This document shows positions 1 through 11,829 of a DNA stretch of 64,000 nt, in pieces. The position numbers were made by a program, and so were the translations under genes. The notes beneath the pieces are model-generated. The model was not told the origin of the DNA. It saw only the letters and a program-made list of their open reading frames with translations, and did not search any database. Source of the stretch: Pohlia nutans (lineage: Eukaryota; Streptophyta; Bryopsida; Bryales; Mniaceae); the NCBI GenBank assembly GCA_022496805.1, contig CM040099.1, positions 20,010,031-20,074,030 on the forward strand. The letters run 5' to 3'. Position 1 is the stretch's first letter; each line of letters starts with the position of its first letter.

Positions 1-79
1 CATTTTGTATTGTAAATTATAAAATTAATTTATACATATTCAATATCACACCGTTATTTATTGTTGGATTGTTTGAAAC

Positions 80-2112
80 CTCAATGAATTTGCCACCCAC
101 AAAATTTGCTACATAAAATATGGTTCTAACATTCCAATCTTCTCGATTTGGAACAATACTGAAGGCAATAACAAGTGGTAAACTGTATGATGAAGCTAAA
201 ATCGCCCAATTATTCTTCAATGCTAAAGGATATGAATAACTTGGAGTTAAAACCTCAGAAGCAATTGTTCCAACTACATCAATTCTGTTTATTTTTATTA
301 ATTATTATTTTTTACTTTAGTCGATTTTTAAAAGATTGTTTGAATATTATTATTGAATTTTTGATAAACCATCAAACTAGTTGCAATCACATTTTTTTTT
401 TAAACTCAAAAAAAGCATTTGTCAATTCAATGGACGTTTTTTGAGAACATCATGAATTTAACTATTGTTAAAAGTCCATACATAATTATTTTTTTATTTT
501 TTGAAATGCAAAGTTGCATGTGATCTTTTGAATATACAATTTAAGAAAAATTAATTAGGAATTATTATCAAATGTCATCTTATTACTATATAGTTGGTAT
601 ATTTGTTTGGTTTATAGCTAAAATTAAAATGTAAATCAAAATGCAACAAAATTTTAGTTTTTAAAGAAGAGTTTATAAAGTTACCAATTAATAATAAATT
701 ATAAATAACAAAACTTGTGACAAAATCCTTGGTTTTTAATTCATTTTTTTCAGTTTTTCATTAAAAAAATTATACAATTTAAACTTTAAGTAGCTATTTG
801 GTTAGAATATAGAGCTTAGAATAAGAACCCTGAAGTAGTCATTAACATTATAGATAAAAACTTGCTACGGTCTATGTTCTTAGATAATGGCACTCCTATC
901 CAATTGAAGTTAAGGTATTTTAAACCCACAATACAAAAAATTAAAAATGACATTAAAACCACAACTTCTGAGAAAAGTGAAACATTTCCTGCAATGAAAT
1001 TATATATAGAAATGAAATACCTCAATCTAATATATTTCAATGGCATAAAATACCATTAAAAAATCAATTTTCATTCATTAATTGTAAAAATAAGTAATGT
1101 ATTATAATATCATATATGCAATATACATTGACATCTTTCACTTGTTGAATTGATATGATTTCTACAATTGATATAGATATTATCGATTCATTAAATTAAT
1201 CTATATTATCATATTTTATTATTTTATTTTATTTTCAAATCAAAATGAAAATTTATTACCAACAATGTCAATTCCAAGTATATTGATGATTGTCACGATT
1301 ATTACTATTAGCATTTTGATAAATACACTCCAAATATAATCCAATGGTTGGAAGCCATTGGATGCGAGCAATGCTGATAAATATTCCAAAAATAATGAAG
1401 GATATAATGCGTTATCTAACATACTACAAACAAAAGCAAAACAACCATTTGTATAAGACCAAAATGGTCCAAAAGCTCGATACACCCATAATACATGACC
1501 TCCACTTTGAGGAATCATACATGTCATCTCAGCTGTCATAAAGGTAAGTGGAAATGGCCAAAAAAACATGTTGAAAATCAAAAAAATCAACATCAACATG
1601 GGTCCTCCAGTTGCCATACCAGCTTGAAGGTTAAATGGGCCCTATATAGAAATAAAAATATACTTAAGCATTTCTATAATAATAATTTAAATAGATGAAC
1701 AAAGTTGTATGTATGTTGTTTTTATTTTTATTTTTATTTTTTGATTTATTGCATTCATCAAATTTATGCACAAAATCTTATAAATTTTTCTTCAATTTAG
1801 GAACCAACATAATATTCTTACCCCTGACAATGAAAAAAAAGCCAATCTCATAAGCTGTTTAGTACTTAAAAGATGTGCTTTAGAAAAAGATGTTCCAATA
1901 ATTGATGATTTACTTCCAACATTGAGTGTATTTTGCATAAATGAATGGTGTTGAATTGGAGGTTCATAAATTGCATTATTTGAAGCAACATCACATTCTT
2001 TTTGTGTATAATAGTCGTCTTCATGTTCTTGAGGAATTGGCTTAAAATTGTTTTTTGAATTTTTCATTTTGAATAAAGACCATTTTCTCCCTCCTTCCCA
2101 AAATTTCAACAT
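80..2112 (-). CDS. APC-superfamily amino-acid/polyamine transporter, 5' part (runs off left edge)
   Basis: Four exons join in frame (minus strand): 2112-1822, 1641-1260, 988-829 and 284-80, giving 346 codons, about two thirds of the usual 450-500 residues. Introns are GT-AG. The ATG at 2112 opens a ~97-residue hydrophilic N-terminus (many N, Q, D, H), presumed cytosolic. Exon 2 has the family's first membrane helices with the motifs GGPF, PQSGGHVLW, FGPFW and DNALYP. Exons 3-4 read TSGIDVVGTIASEV, matching the SG-D-x-x-GT-A-EV region of plant PUT/LAT-like permeases, then SYSLPLVIAF and GGKFIEV. The protein would sit in a membrane and move amino acids or polyamines; the substrate cannot be read from sequence. 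Exons are as AT-rich as the introns, unlike nitrate reductase. The donor after exon 4 (GAG/GTTTCA) is weak, and reading through it meets a stop, so an intron is inferred there. Later exons lie outside the window. Confidence 0.78.
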
Positions 2113-4400
2113 GTTTTTGATGAAATTTGTGTTGTGAGCTCTTAAATATTGCCAAAAATGTTATTTCTTCAATCTATATTCCTTTCAAAATGTTCCATTA
2201 TATTGGAACAAATCACAACTATGAATTTATTATTCAATTAATTAAAAATGATAAAATATTAAATAACATGGATAAATTAATGTGCGGTATGCATTTTTCA
2301 ACATAAACATATATATTCCTTATCAACAAAAATAGCGTTTTCATATTTTAAGAATTATTTTGCTAACTTGTAAATGAATGTTGATTTCTCTCTTTTAGAT
2401 TTTAATAAATCAACAGTATAATTTTTTTTTAAATCTCATTTTACTATGGTATTTTCCATAAAAAATAAATTTGACCTCAAGATTTTGACAACAACATTTC
2501 AAAATTTGTGACTTCTATATTTTACAAAATGGGATAAGGTCACAAATTTATATGTTTTTTACATTTGAATATCTTCATTGGATGCCATGATTGTATTTTA
2601 AAAAGAATCATATCCTTAATTTGGGTTTTGAAAATTAAAAATATTTTTAAGCATCAATACTTAATTTGAAAATCAACTATATATTAACAACCAGTTCTAA
2701 TTCTTTATAAGTCGATGAAATAATTAGTTATTACAATACCAATTGATAATTACAAAACTTTAGAAATTAAAATCACCATGAGTGTTTGGTGTTTGTTTTG
2801 TTTCTTTTTAAAAACATGCTAAAACTCCATTGCATTTTGTACTACAAATGACGACTAAATTTTAAGATATGTAATTCTCTACGTGATGTAAACCCAAAGC
2901 GACAAAGTACACATTAAATTAGTGATTTTAATTTAATTTTAATAATTTTGGTCAAAAAAACTTGATATCAACTTGAACAAAATCTAAACATCCAAAAATT
3001 CAAATTTTTGAATTTTTAGTTTCTCATCGCTTATTTTTTTATATTTCTTTTTACCATTTTGAAAAGCTTTAATGTGTTAGATTTGTTAAAAAATTAATAT
3101 AATATATTTTTTAAACATACATAACTAAAAAAAATACAAGATTAATGTTTTTGTGTATTCAAGGTTTTATTTCAAATATTTCCTATTACCATTTCCCTAC
3201 TTTGTCATAGGTTGGGGTGGAATTTATAGTTTTGTATTTGATATTTCTTACAATAAAAATTTATAAAAACAATTAGCACTTAAAAAAATATTCAATAATT
3301 TTAGCATTTTAGAGGTGTTGTTTAGAGCTTAAGTAGGATTTATGGGTTTGGATTTGATATTTATGCTAATTTTGAACTAATTGTATTTGAGTCTTTATTC
3401 TCTAAGTTTTTTTAATTTTTCAACCCTAAATTTTAGAATTTAAGAAAAAATTCATTCTTCAAATTTTTTAGTTTTCAAATTTCTATATCCCTTTTCAAAA
3501 GAGATATAATAACTTTTCTTTCGCTTTATTTTCATATAGTATTCAGTTAGTGTCTTGTCATGCAAGGAGAAATTTGTACTCTCTTTGACTTCTCTAATCC
3601 TCTTGGCACATTTCAAATTGCAAGTGAATGTGGCTAAAGAACAACAATATAAAATTGTTGTGATGAAAACATTATATTTTTAGTAGGGAAAAAATAAGGC
3701 ACATCTTCATCAAAACAAATATAGAAATATCATCGTCAAACAACAAAATGAATCTTATATGCATCAAAGCCTAAATCAACGTGTCCTAAAAGCAGTCACT
3801 TGGATTTTACTTGGAACTATTATACCTCAACAATTTTTGATTGATATTTTCATTATGAAATTAAATTGGATCTCATATTTATCATCATTTATGTTCATTC
3901 CACTTTCTTTAAAATTCTACTCAACCTTTATACAATTTTATAAATTTTATAATGAATATGTTTTGTCTAACAAGATGCACATTCAACTCCTTGTTACTTT
4001 TTACACTTAAATTCTAATGCTTTGAACATATGTTTTGCATAAAAATTCCTTTTTCAACTAAAATGGCATCCTCTTCATCTAAATTGATGTCATTATTTTT
4101 TAATAAAACATCCATTTTTTAGGATATACTATACAATTCTGAACTTTTTTTTCTTAATAACTTTTAAAGTTGAAAAACTAAATAGCATATTCAAATTTTA
4201 GTAAATTGTAGGTCTACAATACAAATGAAAACACTGTAAATTATAATTAAGATTATATTCTTCTAAAATTAAGCTCTTCATGTATTGAAAATGAAAATTC
4301 ATAAAAATCAAGTTCATTGGATTTTATTTATTTTTAAATTGACACAAACGATTGTTTCATAAATCGCTGCAATATAGAAGAATTACTAAATACAAAGCCC
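2113..4400. other. AT-rich gene-free stretch upstream of the transporter
   Basis: Very AT-rich DNA with many A and T runs. I see no reading frame resembling a known protein, no terminal-repeat pair and no RNA gene. It must contain the promoter of the minus-strand transporter near 2113, but no distinct element stands out. The one longer open frame (3759-4010) is low-complexity and hydrophobic with no recognisable motif. Confidence 0.5.
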
Positions 4401-4559
4401 GTAAAAGGAAGAACATTTTCTAACAACTTAAATAAGCAAGCGCACTAGAGGCCGAGTGGAAACCCAAGTAACCTCAGCGTTCTCACGTGTGCCAATCACT
4501 GAAGAGAGAATCTATTGTTTGTAAAACTTTGCTATAATCCTTTGTTTATTTCTAGAGAA

Positions 4560-4840
4560 ACGAAAGCAGGCTGCGCAAGCCTTATCCATGCTACTTGTGC
4601 AACATGGACAAGGTTGTCCCAAATTAGTTGATGTAACCAATGTTGAGGCCAATTCTCACTTGCAAAGACTTTAGCGTTCCTAGCTAATTAACCTTGCCAA
4701 ATCACTGCTCCTCTAATAACTGCCCATGTATGGGAGATTCACTTGTATTTCCGGTGAAGAGTTTTTCTAAAGATGCATAGTTGCCATTGGAAGCGGATGT
4801 GAGGTCCTATACCTTCTCCACCTGGTCGATGTAGTACTAA
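4560..4840 (-). mobile_element. Possible LINE-like remnant (C-terminal part of a reverse-transcriptase ORF)
   Basis: Read on the minus strand, this stretch gives broken protein sequence including ARNAKVFASENWP and LIWDNLVHVAQVAW, preceded by RGAVIW. This resembles the region after the reverse transcriptase in plant non-LTR retrotransposons (RGA-x-W...W-x-xRNA-x-VF). Stops interrupt the frame, so it is inactive. The fragment may continue on the far side of the TIR element at 4841-6598, whose insertion would have split it. The assignment rests on a weak motif only. Confidence 0.35.
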
Positions 4841-5499
4841 CATCAGGAATTTCCGACCCCACTGATTCTGCACTGATTCAGTGCGTTTATCGTTAAACAC
4901 TGATTCCGCACGTCATACGTGCATTTAGAAGTGTCGTTACGGTACGGAAGTGACATGCATTACTAGAGTGTCGATGCAGTGTCTTTTCAATGATTATCAA
5001 AAAAGTGTTGTTTCCGCACGAAAGTCGTGCTTGACGGCATCCGTGCGTTAATCGTGTATTTACATCACATGGCTGATAAGACACGGATAACGTGCGGTTT
5101 TAGTTAATGCGAATTCAGTATCGTATACGTATCATATTAATGCCATTTATTATATTCGTGCGATTTCAGTATCTATTATAATGCAAATTACTTTCGTACG
5201 ACATCCGTGTACAATATTTTAATATATTTTTGGAATCTTTTGGAATCTTTTGGAATCTTTCAAAATATTTTATATTATTTTGGAATATTTTATATTATTT
5301 TGGATTTTTTGGAAGATTTTGGAATATTCCAAGAATCTTCTTTAAATTATACTTCCGGTTTAATTTCCCAAAACATTTTTAGATCTACATTTATAAAGTT
5401 TAGAAGCAATACACATTAAAATTTCAAAGAAGTAACATTTTATATTTTTAGAATTCAAATTTGGTTATCATTGTACTTTTCATCATAGGAGCAAAAAAT

Positions 5500-6030
5500 A
5501 ATAGCTCACAACCACCACGATTTTGGCAAAAAATAAATAAATTCAAAATATTATGAAAAAAATCTTAGATATAGAAAACGTCCTGCATAATCTAGTGCAA
5601 AAAAAAATTTGGAAAAAAAGTTTTTTTCACATAGTTAAAAACATTCAAAGTTCGCTGAAAAAAAAAAAACAGCTCACAGCCCTGAATCCCTGATCTGCCA
5701 TCACGATTTAGGCAAAAAATTAAAAAATTAAAAAAATTATGAAAAAAATCCTAGATATAGAAAACATCCTGCATAATCTAGTGCAAAAAAAAAATTGGAA
5801 AAAAAGTTTTTTTCACATAGTTAAAAACATTCAAAGTCCGCTGAAAAAAAATAAACAGCTCACAGCCTGTTCTGCCGTCACGATTTTGGCAAAAATTTAA
5901 AAAGTTCAAAAAATTATGAAAAAAATCCTAGATATAGAAAACGTCCTACATAATCTAGTGCAAAAGAAAAATTTGGAAAAAAAGTTTTTTTTCACATAGT
6001 TAAAAACATTCAAAGTCCGCTGAAAATAAA
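5500..6030. repeat. Tandem repeat, about 3 copies of a ~180-bp AT-rich unit
   Basis: Three successive copies share the words AACAGCTCACAGCC, ATCACGATTT(T/A)GGCAAAAA, AATCCTAGATATAGAAAAC, CATAATCTAGTGCAAAA and TTCACATAGTTAAAAACATTC. Copies begin near 5500, 5675 and 5860. They lie inside the TIR element at 4841-6598. Confidence 0.8.
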
Positions 6031-6067
6031 AGTTTGATAATTACCAGTGGAGTTCTATTCTATGCAT

Positions 6068-6255
6068 GAAGAGTTTGAAGTGGTTTGGTGGTTAGGAACT
6101 TGAGTAGCAACCGGGAGGTTGAGAGTTCAAATTCCACCGGTGGCGATAGAGCTTGGGAAGCTATGGTGGGCCCCACCGCATGTGCGGGCAATTTCCGTGT
6201 AGTTGAAGTGGCTAGCGAGGAAAGTATTTTTATTTTATTTTATTTTATATTTTTT
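6068..6255 (+). mobile_element. tRNA-derived SINE-like insertion
   Basis: The 5' part looks like a tRNA promoter: an A-box-like GTGGTTTGGTGGTTAGG near 6078, then about 30 bp later a B-box-like GAGAGTTCAAATTCC near 6120. It continues into an unrelated body (GTGGGCCCCACCGCATGTGC) and ends in a TTTTA-rich tail near 6225-6255. This order (pol III A and B boxes, tRNA-unrelated body, simple 3' tail) is that of plant SINEs. It cannot fold into a complete tRNA. It sits in the right third of the 4841-6598 element. Confidence 0.5.
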
Positions 6256-8817
6256 AATAATACTATTTTGATCAAATTTAGATATAAAAAGAAAAGAAAA
6301 TCTAGATATGGAAAAGATGATGTCGCACGAAAAACGCACTGAATCAGTGTAGTTTTAAAGACGATTAAAACACGACATTTGACGACTATAAAGAGTGCTG
6401 AATTCATACGTTTTCAATGGATGTATCAATCGTGTCGAATCAGTACTATATCCGCTTGTACGAACATCGTGTCATATCAGTGTAGTTGCGATGAATGACA
6501 CAACGATGCGGAATCAGTGCGAAAATCGTACGAACCCTTGAAATATCGGAAATCGCACTGAATCAGTGCAGAATCAGTGGGGTCCGAAATTCCTGATGAA
6601 TTGGACGAAATCCCGCATACTGCGCATGTTCTTGCAATAGTAGAATTGGTGGATAAGGGCCTTTTTGTGCCATCCGGTTAGCAAGGACATTCTTTTTAGC
6701 CCACCCACCTTCTCGACTGTTGTGACACTAATATCACTTAAATTTCGTGCGTTGGACATCACAATGTTAAAATGTCAGTAGAACTCTTCTACCATGTAAC
6801 TACCTTGGTGAGATCCCCTTTCCAAATTAAAAGCCTGTAATTCCACAAGAATATTTCAAAAAGCCAAACCTTGTAACAGTACCCTTCTAAGCTCATTCCA
6901 AGTTGATTTCTTAGAAAGAACAAACGTGTAGTGTATCTCAACACATTCTTACTCTAAAAACACGTAACATGCGCCATGAATGTATAGCGTATTTCCTCAA
7001 TTAGTATACCTTTTGAAGATGTTTTGATGCATCTTTATACTGTTCCCGTTCTAACAAAGCCAACCCCAGCATGTAATGTGCGTGGACAGTGAAAAAACTC
7101 CAGATTGATTAGCAAATGAAAACATCACAAGTAACCAAAAAAACCATTACATATTCAAGGCTTCGTATCAAAGAATTTCCAAAGTGTTGACACTATTTGA
7201 GTAGTATGTTGAAAGACATATAAGATGACCTAATATTGCTCGCAAAACGGGACAAAAATACCACCACACTGACTTCTTAAACTGACAACACTTACGTTAG
7301 TATAAATTTTGTACAACAAACTATACAGTGGGCTACCAATCAAAATGTCGTTTTCGAAATCGCAGTGAGAAAAATTTCAAGACTACCAACTTTGAAAGCC
7401 TTCCGAGAGCTCAAAAATTAGTAATCTCCCACGAAATTTTTACCAAAGTATTATCTTTAAGTTAATTATATGCATACCAAATTTAAAGGCCAAAAGATGC
7501 ACCGACAAAACGTTATTCAAAATCTACCAACATTGGTAGCTGTGGAAAATGTTTCACTGCTGCCAACTTTGACAGCCTCCCAAAGTTTGAATTAATTTGT
7601 TTTTGCCATGAAATTTTTGAAACAAAAACCTCTTTATGTTAATAACATATGGTAAAAATTTCAAGGTCAAAAAATTAATAAAAAAAAAGATATTAACAAT
7701 CTACCAACATGTGTAGTTGTGGGAAAAAATGGGGGAAAACCATTTCATTGCTACCAACTTTGACACCCTCCCAACGGTTGAGAAATTGTCTATTTACCAT
7801 GCGATTTTTGGCAGAGCATGATCTTTATGATAACAACATTCATGCCAAATTTCAAGGCCAAAAGATTCACCAAAAAAACGTTATTCAAAATCTACCAACA
7901 TTGGTAGCTGCTGTGGAAAGTTTTTCACTGCTGCTAACTTTGACAACCTCTCAAAGATTGAATTATTTTTTGTTTGCCATGAAATTCTTGGAACAAAAAC
8001 CTCTTTATGTCAATAACATATGGTAAAAATTTCAAGGCCAAAAAATTAATACGAAAAAAGATATTAACAATCTACCAACATGTGTAGTTCTGGGAAACAA
8101 TCACTACCGGAGATGGGTACTTTTATGACTGGGGATGACAGGCGACTGCCGGCTGTCATATTCTGCGAGGGCAAAATTGTCGGCGGAAGCCAAATTAGAC
8201 AATGTGACTGGTAGTCATATTTTGCAGTCATATTTGTCACGTGTACCGTATAAAGTGGGTGGGAGGGTCGTATATCTTCGTAGGGAACGAGTGGGAACGT
8301 TCCTGGGGAACGCACAGTCATATTTGGACGTCACTTTTTCCTCCTAGTCATATTTTGCAGTCACAGTTTTCCCTATAGTCGTATTTTTTTTTTTTGGCTG
8401 CCCATGATTATAAACACTGCCCGAGACAGTTTACATGTATATTGGCCCTCTCCATCACTGTATAGTATGAGAATTTAGGGTATTAATTTTTAAGGGAGAA
8501 TTTGTGTCCAAAATTGAGTAGTTTTTCATTTGTTTAGGGTAATTAGGAATTGGCCATCTGCATTATTTTAATAATTGATTAGTAAATTATTTATTCACGC
8601 AATTCCATGGTGGAGCGGTTTAGGGTGGAGGTGGGGGTTTACATTGAGAAGGAATGTGTGGCAGAATTATTACGGGTTTTATAATTGTGTCCGTGCCTGT
8701 ATGTAGTGGTACTTGGCAACTAACGTGAGAAGTGTGCAACTTATCGGTTTGGGAGGCTGAAATGAATGTGTGCTGCGTGGCCAAGACTTGAGGGTGCTAA
8801 TTACACAATTTCATGTG

Positions 8818-8825
8818 AATATATG

Positions 8826-8856
<31 letters not shown>

Positions 8857-8945
8857 GTATATATATATATATGTATATATATGTATATATATATGTATAT
8901 ATATATATGTATATATATATGTATATATATATGTATACATGTGTG

Positions 8946-8992
<47 letters not shown>

Positions 8993-8995
8993 ACA
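8818..8995. repeat. TA/TATG microsatellite
   Basis: About 180 bp of TATATA interspersed with TATG. It opens long frames of alternating Tyr-Ile on both strands; these are low-complexity and not genes. Confidence 0.95.
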
Positions 8996-9057
8996 TCGAG
9001 TAGAATGTTCACAACTGTTTGTGATTGAATGGGGACTCGGTCAATCCTGCTCTGAGT

Positions 9058-9303
9058 CGCAATAGTCTAAATCATCTATCGATGTGTCATCCTGTTCGAG
9101 GCGTTCTAATGCTTTAGCCACCACCTCCGGAGCTACTTCCAATGCATCGCTTAAAATAGGTGTTTGAGGTATGAGATCCGAATCCAGGCCTGTGGCTTCA
9201 AGTCCGGGAAAATCACTTGCTCTCCCCAATGATATGCACCGTATTTCATCTGTGAGTTGGTGGTTCATGAATGTCCGAACTCCTCGTAATGTTCGAACTT
9301 CTA
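9058..9303 (-). pseudogene. Unidentified last-exon fragment inside the CACTA element
   Basis: Minus strand: an acceptor-like TTTTATAG is followed by an open frame beginning EVRTLRGVRTFMNHQL. It then contains LTDEIRCISLGRASDFP, a run ALEVAPEVVAKALERLEQDD and an acidic end [11 protein letters not shown] before the stop. Composition is that of a real protein C-terminus (acidic, leucine-spaced) and not random AT-rich DNA. I do not recognise the family. It could be a captured host exon or the last exon of a lost transposon gene. Sequence just 5' of it (9310-9430) reappears at 20140-20300, so that part is itself a dispersed repeat. Confidence 0.4.
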
Positions 9304-9534
9304 TAAAACCAAATTAGCAATATTTAAATAATATTCCTAAAATATACATAGAATATATCCTAAATATACTATAAATAGTAGAATATTCCAATTATTTCAT
9401 AGCCCCCCATTAAATACCCTTTGTACGCTCATATGTACCCAAAATTTACACTAAGTAACTTCCCCAAGTTACAAGCAAGGACTGTAAAGTTATATATATG
9501 CATTCACATAACTAGTGTGATACACACAAGGGGG

Positions 9535-9850
9535 GAGTCATATCACCCGGGACAATCATATAATTGTGACGAGTCATATGACTCGAGGGAGTGATATGAC
9601 CTTGGACATTACTCAAAGGAGTGATATGACCTTGGACATTATTCAAGGGAGTGATGTGATCTCAAATATTACTCAAGAGAGTGATCATATGACTTCGGAT
9701 ATGGCTCGAATGAGTGATATGGCCTCGGATATGACTTCAGGGAGTCATATGACTTGAAGGAGTTATATGACTCAAGGGAATCATATGACTCGAGGGAGTC
9801 GTTTGACTCGAGGGAGTCATATGACTTGAGGGAGTCATACACTTCAAAGA
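9535..9850. repeat. Palindromic short tandem repeat (AGTCATATGACT-type)
   Basis: More than ten irregular copies of GAGTCATATGACTCGAGG and GAGTGATATGACCTTGGAC, spaced 18-30 bp apart. The core AGTCATATGACT is a perfect palindrome, so each copy can read as a binding site on both strands. The same GTCATA word fills the element's terminal regions. Confidence 0.85.
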
Positions 9851-10814
9851 AAGAATGGGCGAACACGTGGTTGCTGGTGAACATTGCCACCGTGGCAGGC
9901 GCCGTGCGACTTGGTTGTTACTTTCTTTGTTACAAGTGGACAACTTCCGCCTAGGGTTACAAAGTGCATATACGCGTTAGGGCAAGGACGCGTGTACAAC
10001 TTCTGCCATACAAGCGCCTAGGGTTACAAGCTCATGTAAGCGCCTAATTAGCATGGAGTTTAGCCCAATGCAACCAAAACATTTTTAATATTAAAACGGA
10101 CTAGCTCTTACACAAGCCCAACTTTGTTCATGGGGTTCATCAAATATGGAGGCCCAAATTTGAGATTGGATCGACTATACATTTTATTAGAAACCATAAT
10201 CTTATTATATTGAATGCTTGAGGCCTGATCTAAGGCTAATACCATAGCTTCTTAGTAGTTTGGGTAAAAAATAAATACTTAAAAGGATGCCTGAATTTAC
10301 AGGAAATTACTAACCTAATTTGCCCAAAATAAATAAAATATTAAATGGCTAGCGGTTTTAATATTTTAAATGGCTAGCGGCAAAAATGAGGTCATAGATT
10401 TAAGAAACACAAAATTTTCAAAGAGTCGCCACGTTCAAGATTATCTCATTTAAAATTCATTCCAACAAATTTTACTCAAAAAATATTAAAATTTTGTTTG
10501 GAACCAAATTTAGAAATAATTTTTAATTTGAACTTTCAAATTTGATAATTAAATATTGGTGATAGTATTAGTGAATTGAACCGTATGGATGGAATCCAAA
10601 ATTCAAAATCTAGAATTTTCATTTGTATATCAATTCCAAAATATTCATGATGATTTTTATCAAATTGTCAATTTCAGGGACACACTAATACGTTTAGAGG
10701 TTAAATGGTTTTGTCCCAATGACCCAAAGTCCCGTGGACTTTCAATCATTGCCATTACGAACACACTTTATTCACGCAGACCCTTCATACGGACCGGTGT
10801 TTCTATCTATCTAT

Positions 10815-11110
10815 CTTTAGAGGTTAAGTGTGAAGCGGCCCTTGGGCCCGAACCCTTGAGCAGGCGAAGCTTCCCTTGGTTGTTGTGTCCGTCTTGGTGT
10901 CGTTGCAGTCGCCTCCGACCTTCACACTGGTGCGCCCTGTCGACACTGCAGGCCCTCGTCGGTTCCGTCTTCCTCGCACCTTTGTTGTCGAAGCCGTGCT
11001 CACGATCACCTTTACGGTTGTTCCCCTTCAATCTGCGGCTGCAGGCCTTCTTTCCAGTTCGAAGGGTTAAGTGCAAAGCGGCCCTTAGGCCCAAACCCTA
11101 GAGCAGGTGG
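10815..11110. repeat. ~45-bp direct repeats flanking a GC-rich block
   Basis: AGAGGTTAAGTGTGAAGCGGCCCTTGGGCCCGAACCCTTGAGCAGG-like sequence near 10820 recurs near 11065 in slightly diverged form (shared words GTTAAGTG, AAGCGGCCCTT, AACCCT, GAGCAGG). They bracket about 200 bp that is far more GC-rich than its surroundings. Both strands have open frames here but no recognisable protein; it may be captured promoter or leader DNA. Confidence 0.55.
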
Positions 11111-11829
11111 AGCATTCTAGTTCGTTCTTCCAACCAGCTTCGTGTTGCATTATTTCCCCTCTTATCTCTCCTCGCCATGTGTTACGTTTCATTTTTCTTC
11201 CCATTTGTTGCACAGATGCTCCTGCCAATTTAGTTTATTAATTTTTCTTTTCTTGCTCGCATTGGCTATGGCAGGGGTTCTATCAATCCGTTTTTGGTGT
11301 ACGCGGTGTGCAGGAGGTTTTGCGAAATATTCATTTTGTGTCGAATTATTGCAGTGATTGCACCAAAACTCGATCGTCATTTTGACGGACGGGAATTAGC
11401 GAGGGAGGTTTAGGGTTTGTGGCTTATTAGGGTTTCAGGTTGAGTTAGCCCTTGATTTGGTTTTCATCACCCGGTTTCAATTGGTTGTTGATGCACGAAT
11501 TGATTGTTGTTCAATTACATGTAAATAGACTGTTTAGGGTTTTGTTACGAGGTTATCGTTTTGTACTGCTGAAGCTCCTGCTGCGAAGAAGTTGAGGCTA
11601 CATATGTTGACAACATGTAGGAAATCTGGCTATTTTTTCAAAATTCCTTTGTTTCAATTAACAAACTTAAATGTTATGTAGCAATTTGGATAAAATTTTC
11701 GTTTTAGCTTCTGCATACGTGCATGGATTTTCTAAATAATAAGTGTAACGGATTTAGATTTGGCCGATGGATGTTCATACTTTGTTTCAATCGTTAAGAA
11801 AGCTTGTCTGATATTTGGTGCTTTTGCAG

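Larger units (their letters stand above)
4841..6598. mobile_element. DNA transposon with ~45-bp terminal inverted repeats, superfamily unassigned
   Basis: The left end at 4841 starts CATCAGGAATTTC and continues GACCCCACTGATTCTGCACTG. The right end at 6598 is its near-perfect reverse complement over about 45 bp. The outer flanks share only AA (4839-4840 and 6599-6600), suggesting a 2-bp target duplication. Subterminal DNA on both sides is rich in CACTGATTC- and CGTGC-type words. The 1758-bp interior holds no transposase frame, but it does contain a three-copy ~180-bp tandem repeat and a tRNA-like SINE, so the element is non-autonomous and composite. Superfamily is not assigned because TIR start and target duplication do not match a standard class. 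Confidence 0.62.

Noticed and set aside
6085..6160. Possible tRNA gene (A and B box-like words)
   Set aside because: No complete cloverleaf can be formed and the body continues into unrelated DNA with a T-rich tail, so it is called a SINE-like insertion.
8766..9065. Long Tyr/Ile open frames on both strands
   Set aside because: They are translations of a TA/TATG microsatellite.
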